Shown: in pieces, positions 22,548 to 34,862 of the stretch
How the letters are laid out: the number at the start of each line of letters is the position of its first letter
Numbering within the stretch: the first letter of the stretch is position 1
Source of the DNA: Brachionus rotundiformis
Lineage: Eukaryota > Rotifera > Eurotatoria > Ploima > Brachionidae
Direction: 5' to 3'
NCBI GenBank assembly: GCA_016802295.1
Contig: JAESIW010000137.1
Coordinates: 3,317,961 to 3,381,960, forward strand
DNA: 64,000 bases
Position numbers and translations under genes: made by a program
The notes under the pieces: generated by a model
Told to the model about the DNA's origin: nothing
The model's database searches: none
What the model saw: the letters and a program-made list of their open reading frames with translations, nothing else

Positions 22548-24192
22548 TTTTAAATATGAAAAATTGAGATATAGAAAAAAAATTGCTTCAAAAATGTTCT
22601 CTTTTTTTTTTAAAAAACCTGTTTGGTTATGTCTAAATTTAAAAAAAAAACAAAGTGTTAGTATCTCAGATTGGTCTAGAGTTAGCCAAAAAACTTGAAA
22701 ATTTCAAATTTTAATAAAAGCTAGTTTCTTATTCTTTATTTAACAAGATCAGTCTCGTTTTTATATTGCATTAGTCTAATTTTCTATTGCATAATGTATG
22801 TGATTGCAAAATGTTTTGAATTTTTAAACGCGTGTAATACTTTCTTTTTGAATTTTTTGCAATCAAAATCTTCCCAATACTTGAACTAGACGTAAATAGT
22901 TGTAATTTGTCAAGGAAAATTTGTATAAATAATAAAAATATCATTAGGAGTCGAGCTTTTTTAACTAAAGAAAATTCTAGAAAAATCAAATCAGAATGTT
23001 AGGTAAGATAGTATTAAATTATTTGATGCATGTATCTTTTAGATTTTACAATTTAGGTTTTGGTTTTTCTAATACAAAACTTTCTTCTGCTATTTAAAAA
23101 GCTTTAAATATTAAAATAAAGTTCGGCTAATATAAGATAGAACTTTACAATTATTTGAAGTTTTTGAATTATGTTTAGATATGATATAATAGGAGTTAAA
23201 TTAGCATTTTTATTTTGAAATACCAATTACAACTTTGGCCTGTTCCAAATCAAAATCATACTGTCCACATAAACTCAAATTTTCAATTAAATTATGGCTT
23301 TTTAGCTTTTTAGAATGAAAAAAATCTTGAACAAATAGAGATATAAAATTAAATAAAAATAATATAATAAAATAAAAAATTTTTAAAAATAAATAATATT
23401 ATTAACATTAATAGTTTAAATTAAATGTTTTATTTTTGTTTCATAAATTAAAATAAATTAGATAAACATTAGTAGTCTATAATGAATTAACCATAGAGGA
23501 TTTGTACTTTTTTTATAAATTTCATAATTTCGTATTATCTTAAAAAAAAATTAATTTTTAATCTCTTATTAATTTTTAAAGCTAAATTTCTCTAAGATTC
23601 AGCAGTTTGAAATTTGATCAAATTTATGAGGACTTTCAGCGATATAAAAAAATACAAAAAAATAAATTTAGATATATTTTTAATTAAAAGTTTTATTAAC
23701 TTAACTTTCTAATACTTGTTATTTTTCAAATTTTATTTTTAAAAAACACTATCTAATTTTTTGCATTATAGAATATAGAATGTTGAATTATGAAATCAAA
23801 TCAAGACTAAAATTTTACACCATCATAAGAATTTAAAAATCTTGTATTTATAAGATTTAAATTTTACATGCTTTTTCTGAATTTTTAATATTTCGTTTAA
23901 AAAGTGTTCTGAGCAAACAACTTTCTTAAGGCTTAATTAAATTGAGTGACATAAAAACCAAAAATCGATAGCAATTTAATGAGAATAAAATAATTTTCAC
24001 AATGATCAAAAACGCGAGATTTTACCAAAGTTTTAAAAACATTTACCACAAAGTAATGAAATATTGCATTTTAAAAAATATCTCCCAACTAATGATTCTT
24101 TTAAATTAAATTAGGCATTGAGGTAACCTTGTAATCGTGTGAAAACATAACAAGAAAATAATATTTTCTTTTATAATAAAGGCCAAATTCAG
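22548..24192. other. Divergent region between UBA1 and PMPCA, including a probable long first intron
   Basis: Mostly A/T-rich DNA without coding character. It contains two candidate first exons for PMPCA: 22996-23002 (ATGTTAG before a strong GTAAGA donor) and 24002-24029 (coding for a basic MIKNARFYQ). If the first is used, 23003-24192 is a 1.19-kb intron, unusually long here, and the UBA1 and PMPCA starts are only ~450 bases apart and divergent. Confidence 0.45.
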
Positions 24193-25873
24193 ATTGGTCT
24201 AGTTTAATTCGCAAGAGTCGAGATGGCGTTGAAGGCTACAATCTGCCTCCCCTAACTAAAACTCTTTCTACCAAACAAGACCTAAAACAGCCTGATCGTG
24301 TAAGCTCACGAAACTATGACACTCATGTCAGTCAGTTGGACAATGGGCTCAAAATTGCTTCTGAAAAATTATTTGGTGAATTTTGTACAGTTGGTGGTAA
24401 ATACAATATACTTCTTAAATTCTAAAATCACAATTAATTAAAAAAATTTATCAAGTAATAATTGATTCCGGTCCAAGATACGAGTCTTCATTTATAAATG
24501 GCACGACTCATTTTCTTGAAAAACTGGCTTTTAATGTAAAAATTTTATTTGTAATAGATAAAAATTAAATTTAATATTCTTCCCAGTCCACATCAAGCTT
24601 TGAGAATAGGGAGAAAATTTTGGAAACTTTGGAAAAACATGGTGCCATTTGTGATTGTCAAGCCGGGCGGTAAATTTAATTCAAATTAGATTTAAATTTT
24701 TAATTATTTGCTTGAAGAGATGCTATTGTTTATGCACTTTCTTGTCGTCGGAATGGTCTACCTCAAATTTTAAATCTTTTGGCAGATACCATCTACCGTC
24801 CGCTATTTCAAGATTTTGAATTGGATCAAGTAAGACAAGCAATTGAATTCGAATTGGAAGATTTAAGTACCAGGCCAGACCCTGAGCCTTTGTTGGTCGA
24901 AATGATTCATGAAGCCGCATTCAAGAACAGTCCTTTGGCAAATCCAAAAATATGTCCAACCGGAAATATAGACAAAATAAAAAGAGAGGACTTATATTCG
25001 TATATGAAAACTTTGTATCAGCCAAAAAGAACTGTTCTTGCCTGCATTGGCACTGACCACAATGAATTTACTCAAATGGCTTTGGAAAAATTTGGATCAA
25101 TCAAACCAATTTGGGATGAAAACCCTAGTTTACTTGCTAATAAACCTAGTGGCAATGTTGATACACGAAAGGCAGTATGGACTGGTGGGTCAAAAATAAT
25201 CGAAAAAGATTTATCCGAATTGAATCAAGGCTTTAACAACCAATTGCCAGAATTGACTCATTTAATTGTTGGTCTTGAAAGTCCATCGTTTATGAACGAA
25301 AAAGATTTTGTTACCAGTTGTGTTATTAATACTCTAATGGGCGGAGGAGGTTCATTTAGCGCGGGAGGTCCCGGAAAGGGCATGTATTCACGGCTTTATT
25401 TAAACGTTCTAAATAGATACCATTTTATGTTCAGCGCCACTGCCTATAACCAATCCTATATTGACTCAGGTATATTTTACATCCATGCTTCGGCACCCCC
25501 ACAATATTTAGAAGATATGTGTGATGTGATCGGGCAAGAGTTAATCAGAATGACTGGACCATGTGATCCTGTTCAATTGAGTAGAGCTAAGACTCAACTC
25601 CAGTCTATGCTTTTTATGAATTTGGAACAGAGGCCTGTGCTTTTTGAAGATGTAGCCAGACAAGTTTTGAGCAGAGGCCGTAGAGAACAAGCTCAGTATT
25701 ACTTTGACCGTATTGAGGCCATTCGCGAAAGTGATATTCAACGGGTGGCAAGACAAATGCTGGAATCACCACCAGCAGTTGCTGCTCTAGGACGTATGGG
25801 ACGATTTAATCCATATGATAGAATAAAAAAAATAATTACTACCAAGTCTGTTCCAAGAAAATTTTTTAGATAA
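24193..25873 (+). CDS. PMPCA: Mitochondrial-processing peptidase subunit alpha
   Basis: Exons 24193-24396, 24456-24535, 24587-24669 and 24718-25873, phases consistent, plus one unresolved short 5' exon. With exon 22996-23002 the product is 509 residues (human 525). MPP cleaves presequences from imported proteins in the matrix. The alpha subunit recognises the substrate and lacks the catalytic zinc motif. Landmarks: QLDNGLKIASEKLFGEFCTV, IIDSGPRYES, HFLEKLAFN (where the beta subunit has HxxEH), EKHGAICDCQAGR, RPDPEPLLVEMIHEAAFKN, and the glycine-rich loop LMGGGGSFSAGGPGKGMYSR, which feeds substrate to the active site. HFLEKLAF and the glycine loop identify alpha rather than beta or a bc1-complex core protein. 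The translation start is uncertain: the 22996 exon gives MLDWSS, without an obvious presequence, while the 24002 candidate starts with a basic helix but uses a weaker donor. Confidence 0.95.
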
Positions 25874-26272
25874 TTAAATGTTAATTAAGTATGAACCGTA
25901 TGAACTGTTGGTACCGTAATTTTTTTTGCGTAAGACATGTTCACATCTTAATAATTTAACTATTTTAATTTTGTTAAACTATTTTTATTTTTATTTTCGA
26001 AATATAAAAAATTAATTATCCAATTTTTTTTCCTGGAGTTTTTTTTTAAATATTTGATTTTAAAATTCTCAAGAAGATTTTTTCACAATAATAAAAATTT
26101 AAAACAAAATGTATTTAATTTTAGAGAAAGAAATGTTTATGGCTTATTACCAAAGATAATTTTTAAAAAAGTGAATTTTTATTTGCTAAAGAGAAAAATA
26201 AGTCTAAATTACTTGATACTTGAAATTTATTTAATTTTTAAAAAATAAATTTAATATTAAAATTAAAAAAAA
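25874..26272. other. Intergenic spacer PMPCA-TRMT11
   Basis: 399 bases between two genes on the same strand. A 64-codon open frame in it is Lys/Asn/Phe-rich translation of A/T DNA and is not credible as a gene. Confidence 0.45.
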
Positions 26273-28168
26273 ATGAAAAATCAAAATTCGTATTTGTTCC
26301 ATCTTACTCATGATTTCTTAGAATTCCGTTTGCCAGTATTTTCAAATAATATCTATAGATTTATTATTTAAAAATACAATAAAGGAATTGGAAATGATTT
26401 GCCAAAATATAAGCAAACCAAACTGCATTACGAACCACAATTATTCGAACGATGTATTTTTTTGCTTATTTTATAAAAAGGTTTTTTATATTATAAAAAA
26501 ATTTTAGAGTCCAATTTTTACATGTAATCTCCCAGATGAACAAACAGCTTTAGAAATAGGGAATCGTTCTTTTCTTTTAAAGTCCGTAAGTTAATATAAA
26601 AATTTTAAATCATCTATTAATTTAGCAAAAAAAAATCACTTGATGAGATGATTTAATATTAAAATAAGTATATATTTATAAATTAAATTGACTTAAAACA
26701 GATCAATTTCAAAACTGATTTGCGAAGGGGAATCCTTAGACGACATGTTGAAGAATTTTCAAAATGATCACATAGATTTGGTAATTGTTACAAAAATTAT
26801 CTAAATTAGAAATAATTTTTTTTTACAATAAAAGGAAATTGAAAAAGGAGATACTTTTAAAATTGAAGTTTATTCTTATGCTAAAATTTATTCACAAGAA
26901 GAAAAGCTACAAAAGATAGAAGTTAATTCAAATTTATCTTTTTTAATTATTCTGTATTTAATATAAATATTTTTAAGAAAATTGTTGAAGGGTTAAAATT
27001 TGACGAAAAGGAACTTAAAGTTTGTTTGAATGATAAACTGGTAAAGCATAAATTTTTTTATGCAGAAGAGTGGATTCAAGCAGAGTCAACTTTGGAAGAA
27101 AACGATTCCGGTAAAAATAGAGATAAATTTTTACGAAGATGCTTTTTGGCAAAATTTGTAATAAACTTAGCGACATAAAAAAACCCTAATTCAAATTGGT
27201 ATTTTTAGATTTGTTATGGTCAAAGTTCTGTAGCCCATAAATACAACCTAAAAGACAGGAGCTTCATTGGAAATACTAGCATGGATCCATTGCTTTCGCT
27301 CATCATGGCAAACATGGCAAATGTAAATCAGACAAGTTTTATATTCGATCCTTTTGTAGGAACTGGCAGTTTATTGGTAGGCGCTGCACATTGCGGAGCT
27401 CATGTCTTAGGAGCTGAATTAGACTACAATCTGGTTCATTCAAGAGGTTTATCAAGCCGAATGGGTCAAAAATACAGGAAAAAAGATGAAAACATTCGAA
27501 ATAACCTAAAGCAGTATGGACTTGAGAGCAAATATGTTGATATTTTGGCTGCAGATTTTAGTACTGAATATATAAAGAAAAGTTTTTTATTTGATGCAAT
27601 CATTACTGATCCTCCTTATGGAATTAGGGAAAAAGCAAAAAAAATTGGAAGCAAAAATTCTAAAATTAATCAGAACAAAAGTCCTGAAGTGGATAATAAT
27701 AAAACATTACATTTTGTTCAGCATATAAAATATAATTTAGGTGATATCTATTTGGATCTGTTGGATTTTGCTTCAAATCATTTAACAAGTGAAGGAAGAC
27801 TTGTCTATTGGTTGCCAATCTATCTTAATATAGACCGCAATGGTAAAAGGTAAAAATAGATATTAAATTTTCAATAAAATAATTTTGCTTGGTCATTTAG
27901 CAATGACGAATTGAGAAAGATACTGATTGAATTTATTCCGTGTCACCAAGATTTATACCTTAAATATTTTAGTGAACAGCGATTGACACAATTCACGTCA
28001 CGACTTCTTGTTACCATGATAAAAAAGCCCCAAGTTGACGTCTTAGGAAGCAATTTTGATGAACTAAACACTAATCATGAAAATAATAAAACAAATCGAA
28101 GCGAAAACAAAAATTCGGAAATATTAAATCAGTTTAGAGATAAATATTTTTCATCTAAAAATAAATAA
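26273..28168 (+). CDS. TRMT11: tRNA (guanine(10)-N2)-methyltransferase TRMT11
   Basis: Eight exons: 26273-26335, 26385-26480, 26508-26581, 26702-26780, 26835-26921, 26978-27157, 27209-27849 and 27901-28168. The phases close and give 495 residues (human 463). With TRMT112 it makes m2G at position 10 of tRNA, using S-adenosylmethionine. Visible: DFLEFRLP near the N-terminus, YSQEEKLQKIE, the linker KDRSFIGNTSMDPLLSLIMA, the cofactor motif FDPFVGTGSLLVGAA (~238-252), DENIRNNLKQYGL, the catalytic DPPYGIRE (DPPY ~327-330), and GRLVYWLPIY. The third donor is placed at GTCCGT rather than the stronger-looking GTAAGT four bases later, because only that choice keeps the frame and restores LKS at the family position. 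The second intron is only 27 bases (26481-26507), so the end of exon 2 is the least sure part. Confidence 0.94.
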
Positions 28169-28449
28169 GCTTATTTTTTGTTCTTAAAGTAGTAACAAAA
28201 TAAAAATTAACGAAATTAATGTTATTTAATTTTGTTCCTTTTTTTATCATGTCAAATAAGTCTTCTATTTAAACTAAAAGGAAATATGTTTGATTTGATT
28301 AATGGCTAATGAAATAAAAAATACATCCGTCATAGCAATATTAAATTGATAGATAAATTTAAGGTATGTGAAAGCTCATTAAAAAAAACATATAAATATA
28401 TATAATATTAAAAAATAAATATAATTTCAAAAATTGAAAAAAAATTAAA

Positions 28450-28898
28450 ATGAAGAAAACGATTGTAATTTATCTTGTTCTCTTTCTTTATTTTTTTGAA
28501 CAATTAGAGTCTGTCCAGACAAGTGAAAAAGCTGCAAATGAATATGATCCCACTTTTAATCAACAATTAACTGAAATGGACCCTAGTGATGAATTCCTGG
28601 ACGCAAGTACTATATTCTTTGAATTCAGAACTAAATTTTATAGTTAATAAAAAAAATCCTAGATACATTGTACAAGTGTCATAAAGCCTACAATTTTTTG
28701 CGTTGTCTTGAACATTTTTTAAGACAAAAATACCAGTCTGACATTTACACAAATTATTTGATTGATGAATCAACATTAGATAAGGAGCCTAATTTAAAAA
28801 AGAGAAACCCCAACAAAAATGAACTTTTGTGGTTTATTAGGAATGCAATAGCTGAAAATCAGAAATTCAGACCAAGCATCAAAACTACACGATTTTAA
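28450..28898 (+). CDS. Small secreted protein, unrecognised
   Basis: Exons 28450-28606 and 28663-28898 (56-base intron, phase 1) give 130 residues. The protein begins with a clear signal peptide (MKKTIVIYLVLFLYFFEQLE, cleavage probably after ~21-23). An acidic stretch and a charged C-terminal half follow. There are only two cysteines, ~12 residues apart (YKCHKAYNFLRCLEHF), which could form one disulfide or pair between chains. The end, ENQKFRPSIKTTRF, has no amidation glycine, so a classical neuropeptide is unlikely. No family is recognised. It lies 281 bases after TRMT11 on the same strand, with a TATA-like ATATAAATATATATAATATT run just upstream (about 28390-28409). Confidence 0.66.
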
Positions 28899-29250
28899 TT
28901 TTGATTTTTGCCCTTTTTTATTTTTTTTAAATTTAATAAAAAATAAATAATTTAGCTTCAGTTATTACTTTTAATTTTAGGCCGAGTAAAAAAATTAATT
29001 AAATGAAGATTTTAAACAAATTGTAACAATAACAATTTTTAATCAGACAAATTCCCGATAAAACATTTTCTGTCTAAGAATATAAATAATTTATCCCAAA
29101 ATCAAAATTTATTTTAAAATCAATTAAATAATTTTAATTTAGATGAAAAGAGGTTTTCTTTCAATTTTTATCAAAAATTGAGTAGTTTCTAAAAATAATT
29201 TTTAAATAAATTTTGATCATTTTTTTTTCTTTTAATATTTTATTTATAAT
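28899..29250. other. Convergent intergenic region
   Basis: Lies between the 3' ends of the small secreted protein (+) and BOP1 (-). AT-rich. No gene. Confidence 0.45.
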
Positions 29251-32024
29251 CTAATTAGAGTAAAGTCTAATAGTTTTATCTGCACCACTGGTGAACAACC
29301 ATGGCTGGGTGGGATGAAATTTGCAGCAGGTTACACCAATATTCTTGGTAATTTCGTGTCCTCTCAGAATCTTTAGAGGAACAATCAACGCATTTTGCAT
29401 CAAATCACTTCAATTTATTACCAATTGTTATAATTTTTTTTGCTAATAAATAAGTAACTTACTCATAGACCATTCCATGAGACACAATAGCAGTACCGTC
29501 ATCTGAACACGATGCAAAAAGCGGATACTTTTTATGATATGCTACACTTCGGATAGCTTTTTTATGGTGTCTATAAAAAAATTCGAAAAATGAATACTTT
29601 TAAATTTGACTGGAAAGGAATTTTACTTTAATGTCTTATATGGTTTAGTTGAAAGATCCAAATCAAACCAACTCAAACGATTATCGTAACTTCCTATTAT
29701 CAAGTTATCGCCACCTGGGTGCACGTCTAGAGAACTAACCCATTGAACGTTTGTTAATAACTTCTTTATCAATAATTGTTTAACCAAATCATAAACTTTT
29801 ACATAACGTTGAGTCTTTTTAAAAAGTTAAATTAGATATTTATCAATAAGCATTATGCCCCAAAACTTACTGCTACCAAAAGAATGGGCTTAATTGGGTG
29901 AAATACAACTTGTTGTACAATACCATTCATTTTTGCAAAAGGCCTGACTGACTTTTGTTTGCTTAATTGATGCATCATGACAGCGCTGTTTGAGTTTTTA
30001 TCATCCAAAACAGTGGCAAAATAATCTCCTTTAGGATGCCATGAAATATTTTTTAAATTCTAAATTAGATTAATTTAAACATGTAAGGTTTTTGGAATCT
30101 ATTAAAATATTACTTTTTGGTGAGTAATTTGAATTCTAAAACCTTGCTTAAAATTTGGATCATTTTTTTTACCATAAAAAAATTTCCATGTACAGGGGGG
30201 TTTTTTGGAATCAATTTTCTTTTTATCAGAACTTTCCTCATCAGAATTGTTACCATTAATGGATTTTGTTTGATCTGTTTGATCGAATTGAGCACAATAT
30301 TCGGCTATTTTCCCATCTGTATTGCTAGAAATAACTTTATCCCCACATTTTGGATTAATTATCATCACAATATTATCACTTGAAATAAATTATAATCAAT
30401 CAAAAATTTTATTTTAATTTTTCTGATATTTTAATAAAAAATATGTTAAAATATTTTTAATATAATCTCCTTTCAAATAAAATTTATTTAATCACTTAAT
30501 TCCCTAGTTTTATTGATAATAATTACTACTGTCTAAAAAATTTATATTAAAGAAAAAAATTAATTTAAATATTCTAAATCAAGCTTAAATTTTTCTATAT
30601 CAGAATTCTAAATTTATAGTCTCATCAGGCTTGAATTATTAAATGTTAGTAAAACAAAATTTTGAAATTTTGTCAAAATTAATAAATATAAAATTTTCCT
30701 ACAATATAACTGAAAACAAACACCAATTCTGAACTGGTATCCAAGCACAAAAAACACATTTAGCTTCAAAATTCCAGGTATTAATGCATCTTCCAGTGGA
30801 AACCTCCCAACATTTAACTGTTTTGTCATTGCTAGAAGATAACAGCCACTGACCGGATGGATGCACACTAATAGATGTGATTGTCGACTTGTGGCCTTTG
30901 AAAGTCTAAAGATAAAGACAATTAAAAAGAAAATTTGAAAAAAATTAATTAATTACAATTGCAAGTGTATTTGGAAAGGGCTGTAAATCTCTTGGCTTTG
31001 GAAGTTTAGGTAACAAATCTTGTGGATCGACTTGAACCCGCATTTTTCTCTGTCTAGGAGCCAAATACATATCCAAACATCTGTTGAATCTTTCTTGAAT
31101 AAAGTTTCCATAGCCAGGTACAAGACGAAGAGATGAATACTTTTTGGGTATAAAATTAAGGCGCCGATCTTCTGGTTCCTGTTGTTCCCACTTTTCTTTT
31201 TCTTCATCATCAAACAAATACTCTGGTGGGGGGTTGTATGATTCGTTGTGATCAGGCAATGGACACTTAGGCGCTGGTAAATGATGAAGGTGTTTACGTT
31301 TATCTGCATCGTTTTCATCTGCCCAAATGTCATAGAATTTTTGCTCATTATCTTCCGGTTTTTTAATTACAGGCTTAATCCATCCCATTTTAATTGCATG
31401 AACATATTTTCCAACTCTTAAGCGTTCCCAATTCGATGGAATAAAGCTTCGTTTGTGTTCTGGTCGTCCACTAAGTGGCGTTTTCATTTCCTCATGAGTG
31501 AAAAAAGTCGAAGTATCGAATTCCTCAACATCTTTGTTGGCATATTTGCTCGAGGTTAGTCTTTTTATAATTTCTATATCTTCATCAGATAGAACAATTT
31601 TCCCACCTGTTTGGCTATCTCTTACGGTACGCCAATAGTCAGGATTTTCCATTTTTTCCAGAAATTCGTCCAACTCATCATTCCGCTTTGAATTAGCCGG
31701 TTTAGAAATTTTTTCTCCATTCAGATTATAGCCAATATGGTCATAGTCATCATACCATTTTAAAGGTACATTTCCAATCGTGTTTCTCAAATCCTTTTAT
31801 TAAATTTGAACTCAGTAATTTTTCAAAGTAAAATTTTTTTATCTTACTTCCTCATCTGATGTATCCAAATCGTATTCATTATACGAAGAAATAGTACTTC
31901 CATTTGATGCTAAACTAGTTGATAAAATATCAGAATTTTCTTCGACTTTTGGGCTTGTCTGAATTTCAATTGTTGGTTCATGGACTGACTTTCGTTTGTT
32001 ATTCTTATTTTTTATTTTATCCAT
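29251..32024 (-). CDS. BOP1: Ribosome biogenesis protein BOP1
   Basis: Eight exons: 32024-31848, 31793-30957, 30905-30703, 30378-30114, 30059-29871, 29814-29627, 29570-29463 and 29407-29251. Phases close to 707 residues (human 746). BOP1 is the WD40 member of the PeBoW complex with PES1 and WDR12, needed for 27S/32S pre-rRNA processing and 60S assembly in the nucleolus. The N-terminal BOP1NT domain is plain: NVPLKWYDDYDHIGYNLNG, FTHEEMKTPLSGRPEHKRSF, IPSNWERLRVGKYVHAIKMG, PKKYSSLRLVPGYGNFIQER, DMYLAPRQRKMRVQVDPQDL and LPKPRDLQPFP. WD repeats follow: GHKSTITSISVHPSGQWLLS, SWHPKGDYFATV, VVFHPIKPILLVA, DVHPGGDNLIIGSYD and FASCSDDGTAIVSHG. The protein ends in WLFTSGADKTIRLYSN. The N-terminal exon is Ser/Asp/Glu-rich, as in other BOP1 proteins. 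Confidence 0.96.
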
Positions 32025-33836
32025 AATAAAAGTATCATAAAAAAATCTTAAAAAATAATTTAAATTATTTTTGATTAAAAGATAAACGGCATGAGTTTTT
32101 CTAAGAAAAAATTTAAATTATATTTTAGTGCAATCGATGAATATGTACATATAAAATTTTATTTTAAAATTTTAATGCATTTTCTTTTAAAGTTTTCTTT
32201 CTTAACAATCATGCTAAACTTTTGTTAACTTAATTTATTTGAATTTATCCAAAATAAATAATAATGAAAATATATTCTTAAAAATATTAATAGTTTTAAA
32301 TTTCATTTCCTAATAATTTAAAATCATTTTTTATTTTAAAATAATTTCAATCTATTATTTAGCTTCAAAAGTTAAGTTTTCGTTTTTCAATAATAGGAAC
32401 CAACAAATTTTTTTAAGTGGACATTCAATTAAAATACATGTTTATTTTAATATTAATAAAATACAACTTGGCGTTATTTTAATATTATTGGTTTGGAAAA
32501 TTATATCTAGATCTTAAAATTAACTTTTCAAAAATAATAATTTGTTTTTTTTTTGTATTCAATTTGGATTTTGGCTGTTATGTGACGAGATATTTTTGAC
32601 TGGTCACCTAATATGGCTAGTAAAAATTGTTAACTCTTTTTAATAGTTATATTAATTTAATTAAAAGCAAAATAAATTTTAGCTGCATAGATAACTATTT
32701 AAGTAATCTAAAAAAATAAATAATCATAAGCATGCCTCAAGTTAATAAAAATAAAGAAATGTTTTTTTATATTTTTTAAAAAATTTAATTTGTCTGAATG
32801 AATTTGAAAGTCAAAAATTACTTGGTCACATAAATGGATAGACCCTCTGATAATTATTGAGCTAAGTTTCCAAAATTTAAATGTACATTATCAAGTGGGC
32901 TTTTAAAGTAGAAATTGATGTAAACATTTTCATTTAAAATAAAATATAATTGTTCTTTAATTTTTAAGAAGTTAATTTCTCAAATTAAATTTGAATTGCA
33001 TTTTGATTTGTAATTATCTGTCAAAGCTAATAGAAAAAAAGTTGAAAGTATAATATTTAGTTTCTAAATTTAATTGTTAAGATTATTTCCTGTCAATTAA
33101 TTTTTGATGATTGATAATTTAACGGTATCAATTTAAAAATTATTAAAACCCAATTAATTTTAGTTATATATATATTTTTTTTTTTTTTATTTATCAAATA
33201 GTATATTATATATCATTAATAAATAATCTTAAAAGTGAAACCATTAAATAATCAAAAATTTTTAAAATATCTAAAGACTCTTTTTACTCAAGGAGAAATT
33301 ATACTAAAGAATTCAACTTTTTGTTGCTTATTTACACACTCTTGTATTTATCTTATATTATCTCATATTTCCCTAATCAAACTGACATTTTTTTCGGAAT
33401 ATATTCATTAAATAAGTTACTTTGATCTCATAAATATTCAAAATACGATAATCGATCATCTACGAACGTTGTTAGTTAAAATTTTTCAATTCTATTTTAA
33501 ATAATGTATTGAAATGTTTTATTAATTAAAAATTACTTAGAAAAAAAAAGATGTTAAAAATATTGAGTTGAAATTTTGAATGCAATTAAAAATAGAATAA
33601 CATTAAAAGTTAACGAAATTAAAAACTAATACTTTTGGACATTTAAAAAGAAAAAACAAACTTTTTTTTTCACCTATCCATATTTTAAATCCCACATGAT
33701 AGATTTTAATTTTATAGAAAAAAATAAGCAAAAACACAGCAATCTTGACACTAATTTTGATTTAAAGCTTTTGTTTTTAAATTAAAAAAAATCGAACAAA
33801 ATTTATTTTTTAAATCAACATTATTCACAATTTTGG
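32025..33836. other. AT-rich intergenic region
   Basis: 1.8 kb between the BOP1 start and the PBX stop, both on the minus strand. No coding potential was seen. It must include the BOP1 promoter and the PBX 3' untranslated region. Confidence 0.5.
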
Positions 33837-34862
33837 TCACTCAGAATAAGTGCTGTTCATTGGACTGGCTACAGCGCTGCATTCAGCCCCGCCACTGCCA
33901 ACTGCAACTGCATTCTTGGCTGCATACAGCGACGCCTCTTCTTGCGCCTTGCCAATGTTTTTCTTGTACCTAATTCTCTTATTACCAAACCAGTTGCTCA
34001 CTTGGCTTACACTAATTCCACATTTGCGTGCAAGTTCTTCCTTAGCCTCTTCAGACGGATACGGATTTGACAAATGAGAATAGAAGTAGGCATCCAATAT
34101 TTCTTTGGCCTGTTTGGAAAAGTTTCGCCTTTTTCGTCTAGCATCCAAAAATCTCGACCTAAGTATCATTACGGCTTCGCAAGTGCTTTGTTTCAATTGA
34201 ACCTGAATTGAGCTGAACTTGCGCCTAATTATTTGAACCATTCGGTCAATTTCGCGCGGAGTTATTGGCCGCGTTTTGGCTTGATCCTTAAGCAAATGAA
34301 TAGTGTGCGTGGTAAACTCGCTACAAGCTCGTTCATATTTTTCAAATTCAGTGTGATAGACCTCGCGAATTTGGGTCAGTTTTTGCCTATAGTCCGAGTG
34401 CTCCAGAGCCATGGAGTCGGCAGTATTGGCATTGTTTTGTTGCGATGGAGACAGTGGTAGGTTGTCTTGGCCTCTTTCGGGTCCAGACACGCCCTCAGCC
34501 ATGAGCATATTGTCCAAGCGAGCTATCTGTGGGTCTTGTGGGTCATCGTCCATCGATTGTCTCATGTTAAGCGCAGTCTTTTCCTTAAGCTCGCACAGAA
34601 CTTGATATAACGCTGGCTTTATCCTGTTCGACTCGAGCTCGTCCTTTTTCTCCTGGGCGTCGCGCAGTGACTGGCTCGTGATAGACATTATCTGGGACAA
34701 GAGTTGGTTTATGTCACATTTGTTCTGACCTAGATGTGGATTTATATTTTCATTATTTGAGTTGCCAGGCACATCTAACTGATCGCTCTGAGTCGGGTAC
34801 ATCAGTGACGGGTTCGTGTTTAAATTAGTCAAGTCGGCCACGGCGTTCATTTGCGGTTCCAT
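33837..34862 (-). CDS. PBX: PBX/extradenticle TALE homeodomain transcription factor
   Basis: Intronless, 341 residues. PBC proteins bind DNA with Hox and Meis/Homothorax partners to pattern body axes. The PBC-A region (~47-125) contains INQLLSQIMSITSQSLRDAQ, RIKPALYQVLCELKEKTALN and DNMLMAEGVSGPERG. The PBC-B region (~155-235) contains DYRQKLTQIREVYHTEFEKY, FTTHTIHLLKDQAKTRPITP and VQLKQSTCEAVMILRSRFLD. The homeodomain (~241-303) starts ARRKRRNFSKQAKEIL, has the three-residue TALE loop (PYP, 267-269) and the recognition helix VSNWFGNKRIRYKKN. The Ala-rich tail and the SP/ST-rich end are short, as in protostome orthologues. Codon choice is richer in G+C than in neighbouring genes. The gene is flanked by large gene-free regions, as is usual for developmental regulators. 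Confidence 0.97.
   Translation of the reverse strand: MEPQMNAVADLTNLNTNPSLMYPTQSDQLDVPGNSNNENINPHLGQNKCDINQLLSQIMSITSQSLRDAQEKKDELESNRIKPALYQVLCELKEKTALNMRQSMDDDPQDPQIARLDNMLMAEGVSGPERGQDNLPLSPSQQNNANTADSMALEHSDYRQKLTQIREVYHTEFEKYERACSEFTTHTIHLLKDQAKTRPITPREIDRMVQIIRRKFSSIQVQLKQSTCEAVMILRSRFLDARRKRRNFSKQAKEILDAYFYSHLSNPYPSEEAKEELARKCGISVSQVSNWFGNKRIRYKKNIGKAQEEASLYAAKNAVAVGSGGAECSAVASPMNSTYSE

Noticed and set aside
22771..22989. 72-codon minus-strand open frame between UBA1 and PMPCA
   Set aside because: No recognisable domain. It overlaps the presumed divergent promoter region and has random A/T composition.
26054..26248. 64-codon + strand open frame between PMPCA and TRMT11
   Set aside because: Lys/Asn/Phe/Leu-rich translation of A/T DNA with no conserved feature.
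30110..30383. Open frames on both strands over a BOP1 exon
   Set aside because: Shadow frames. The BOP1 reading restores WD40 sequence and joins in phase on both sides.
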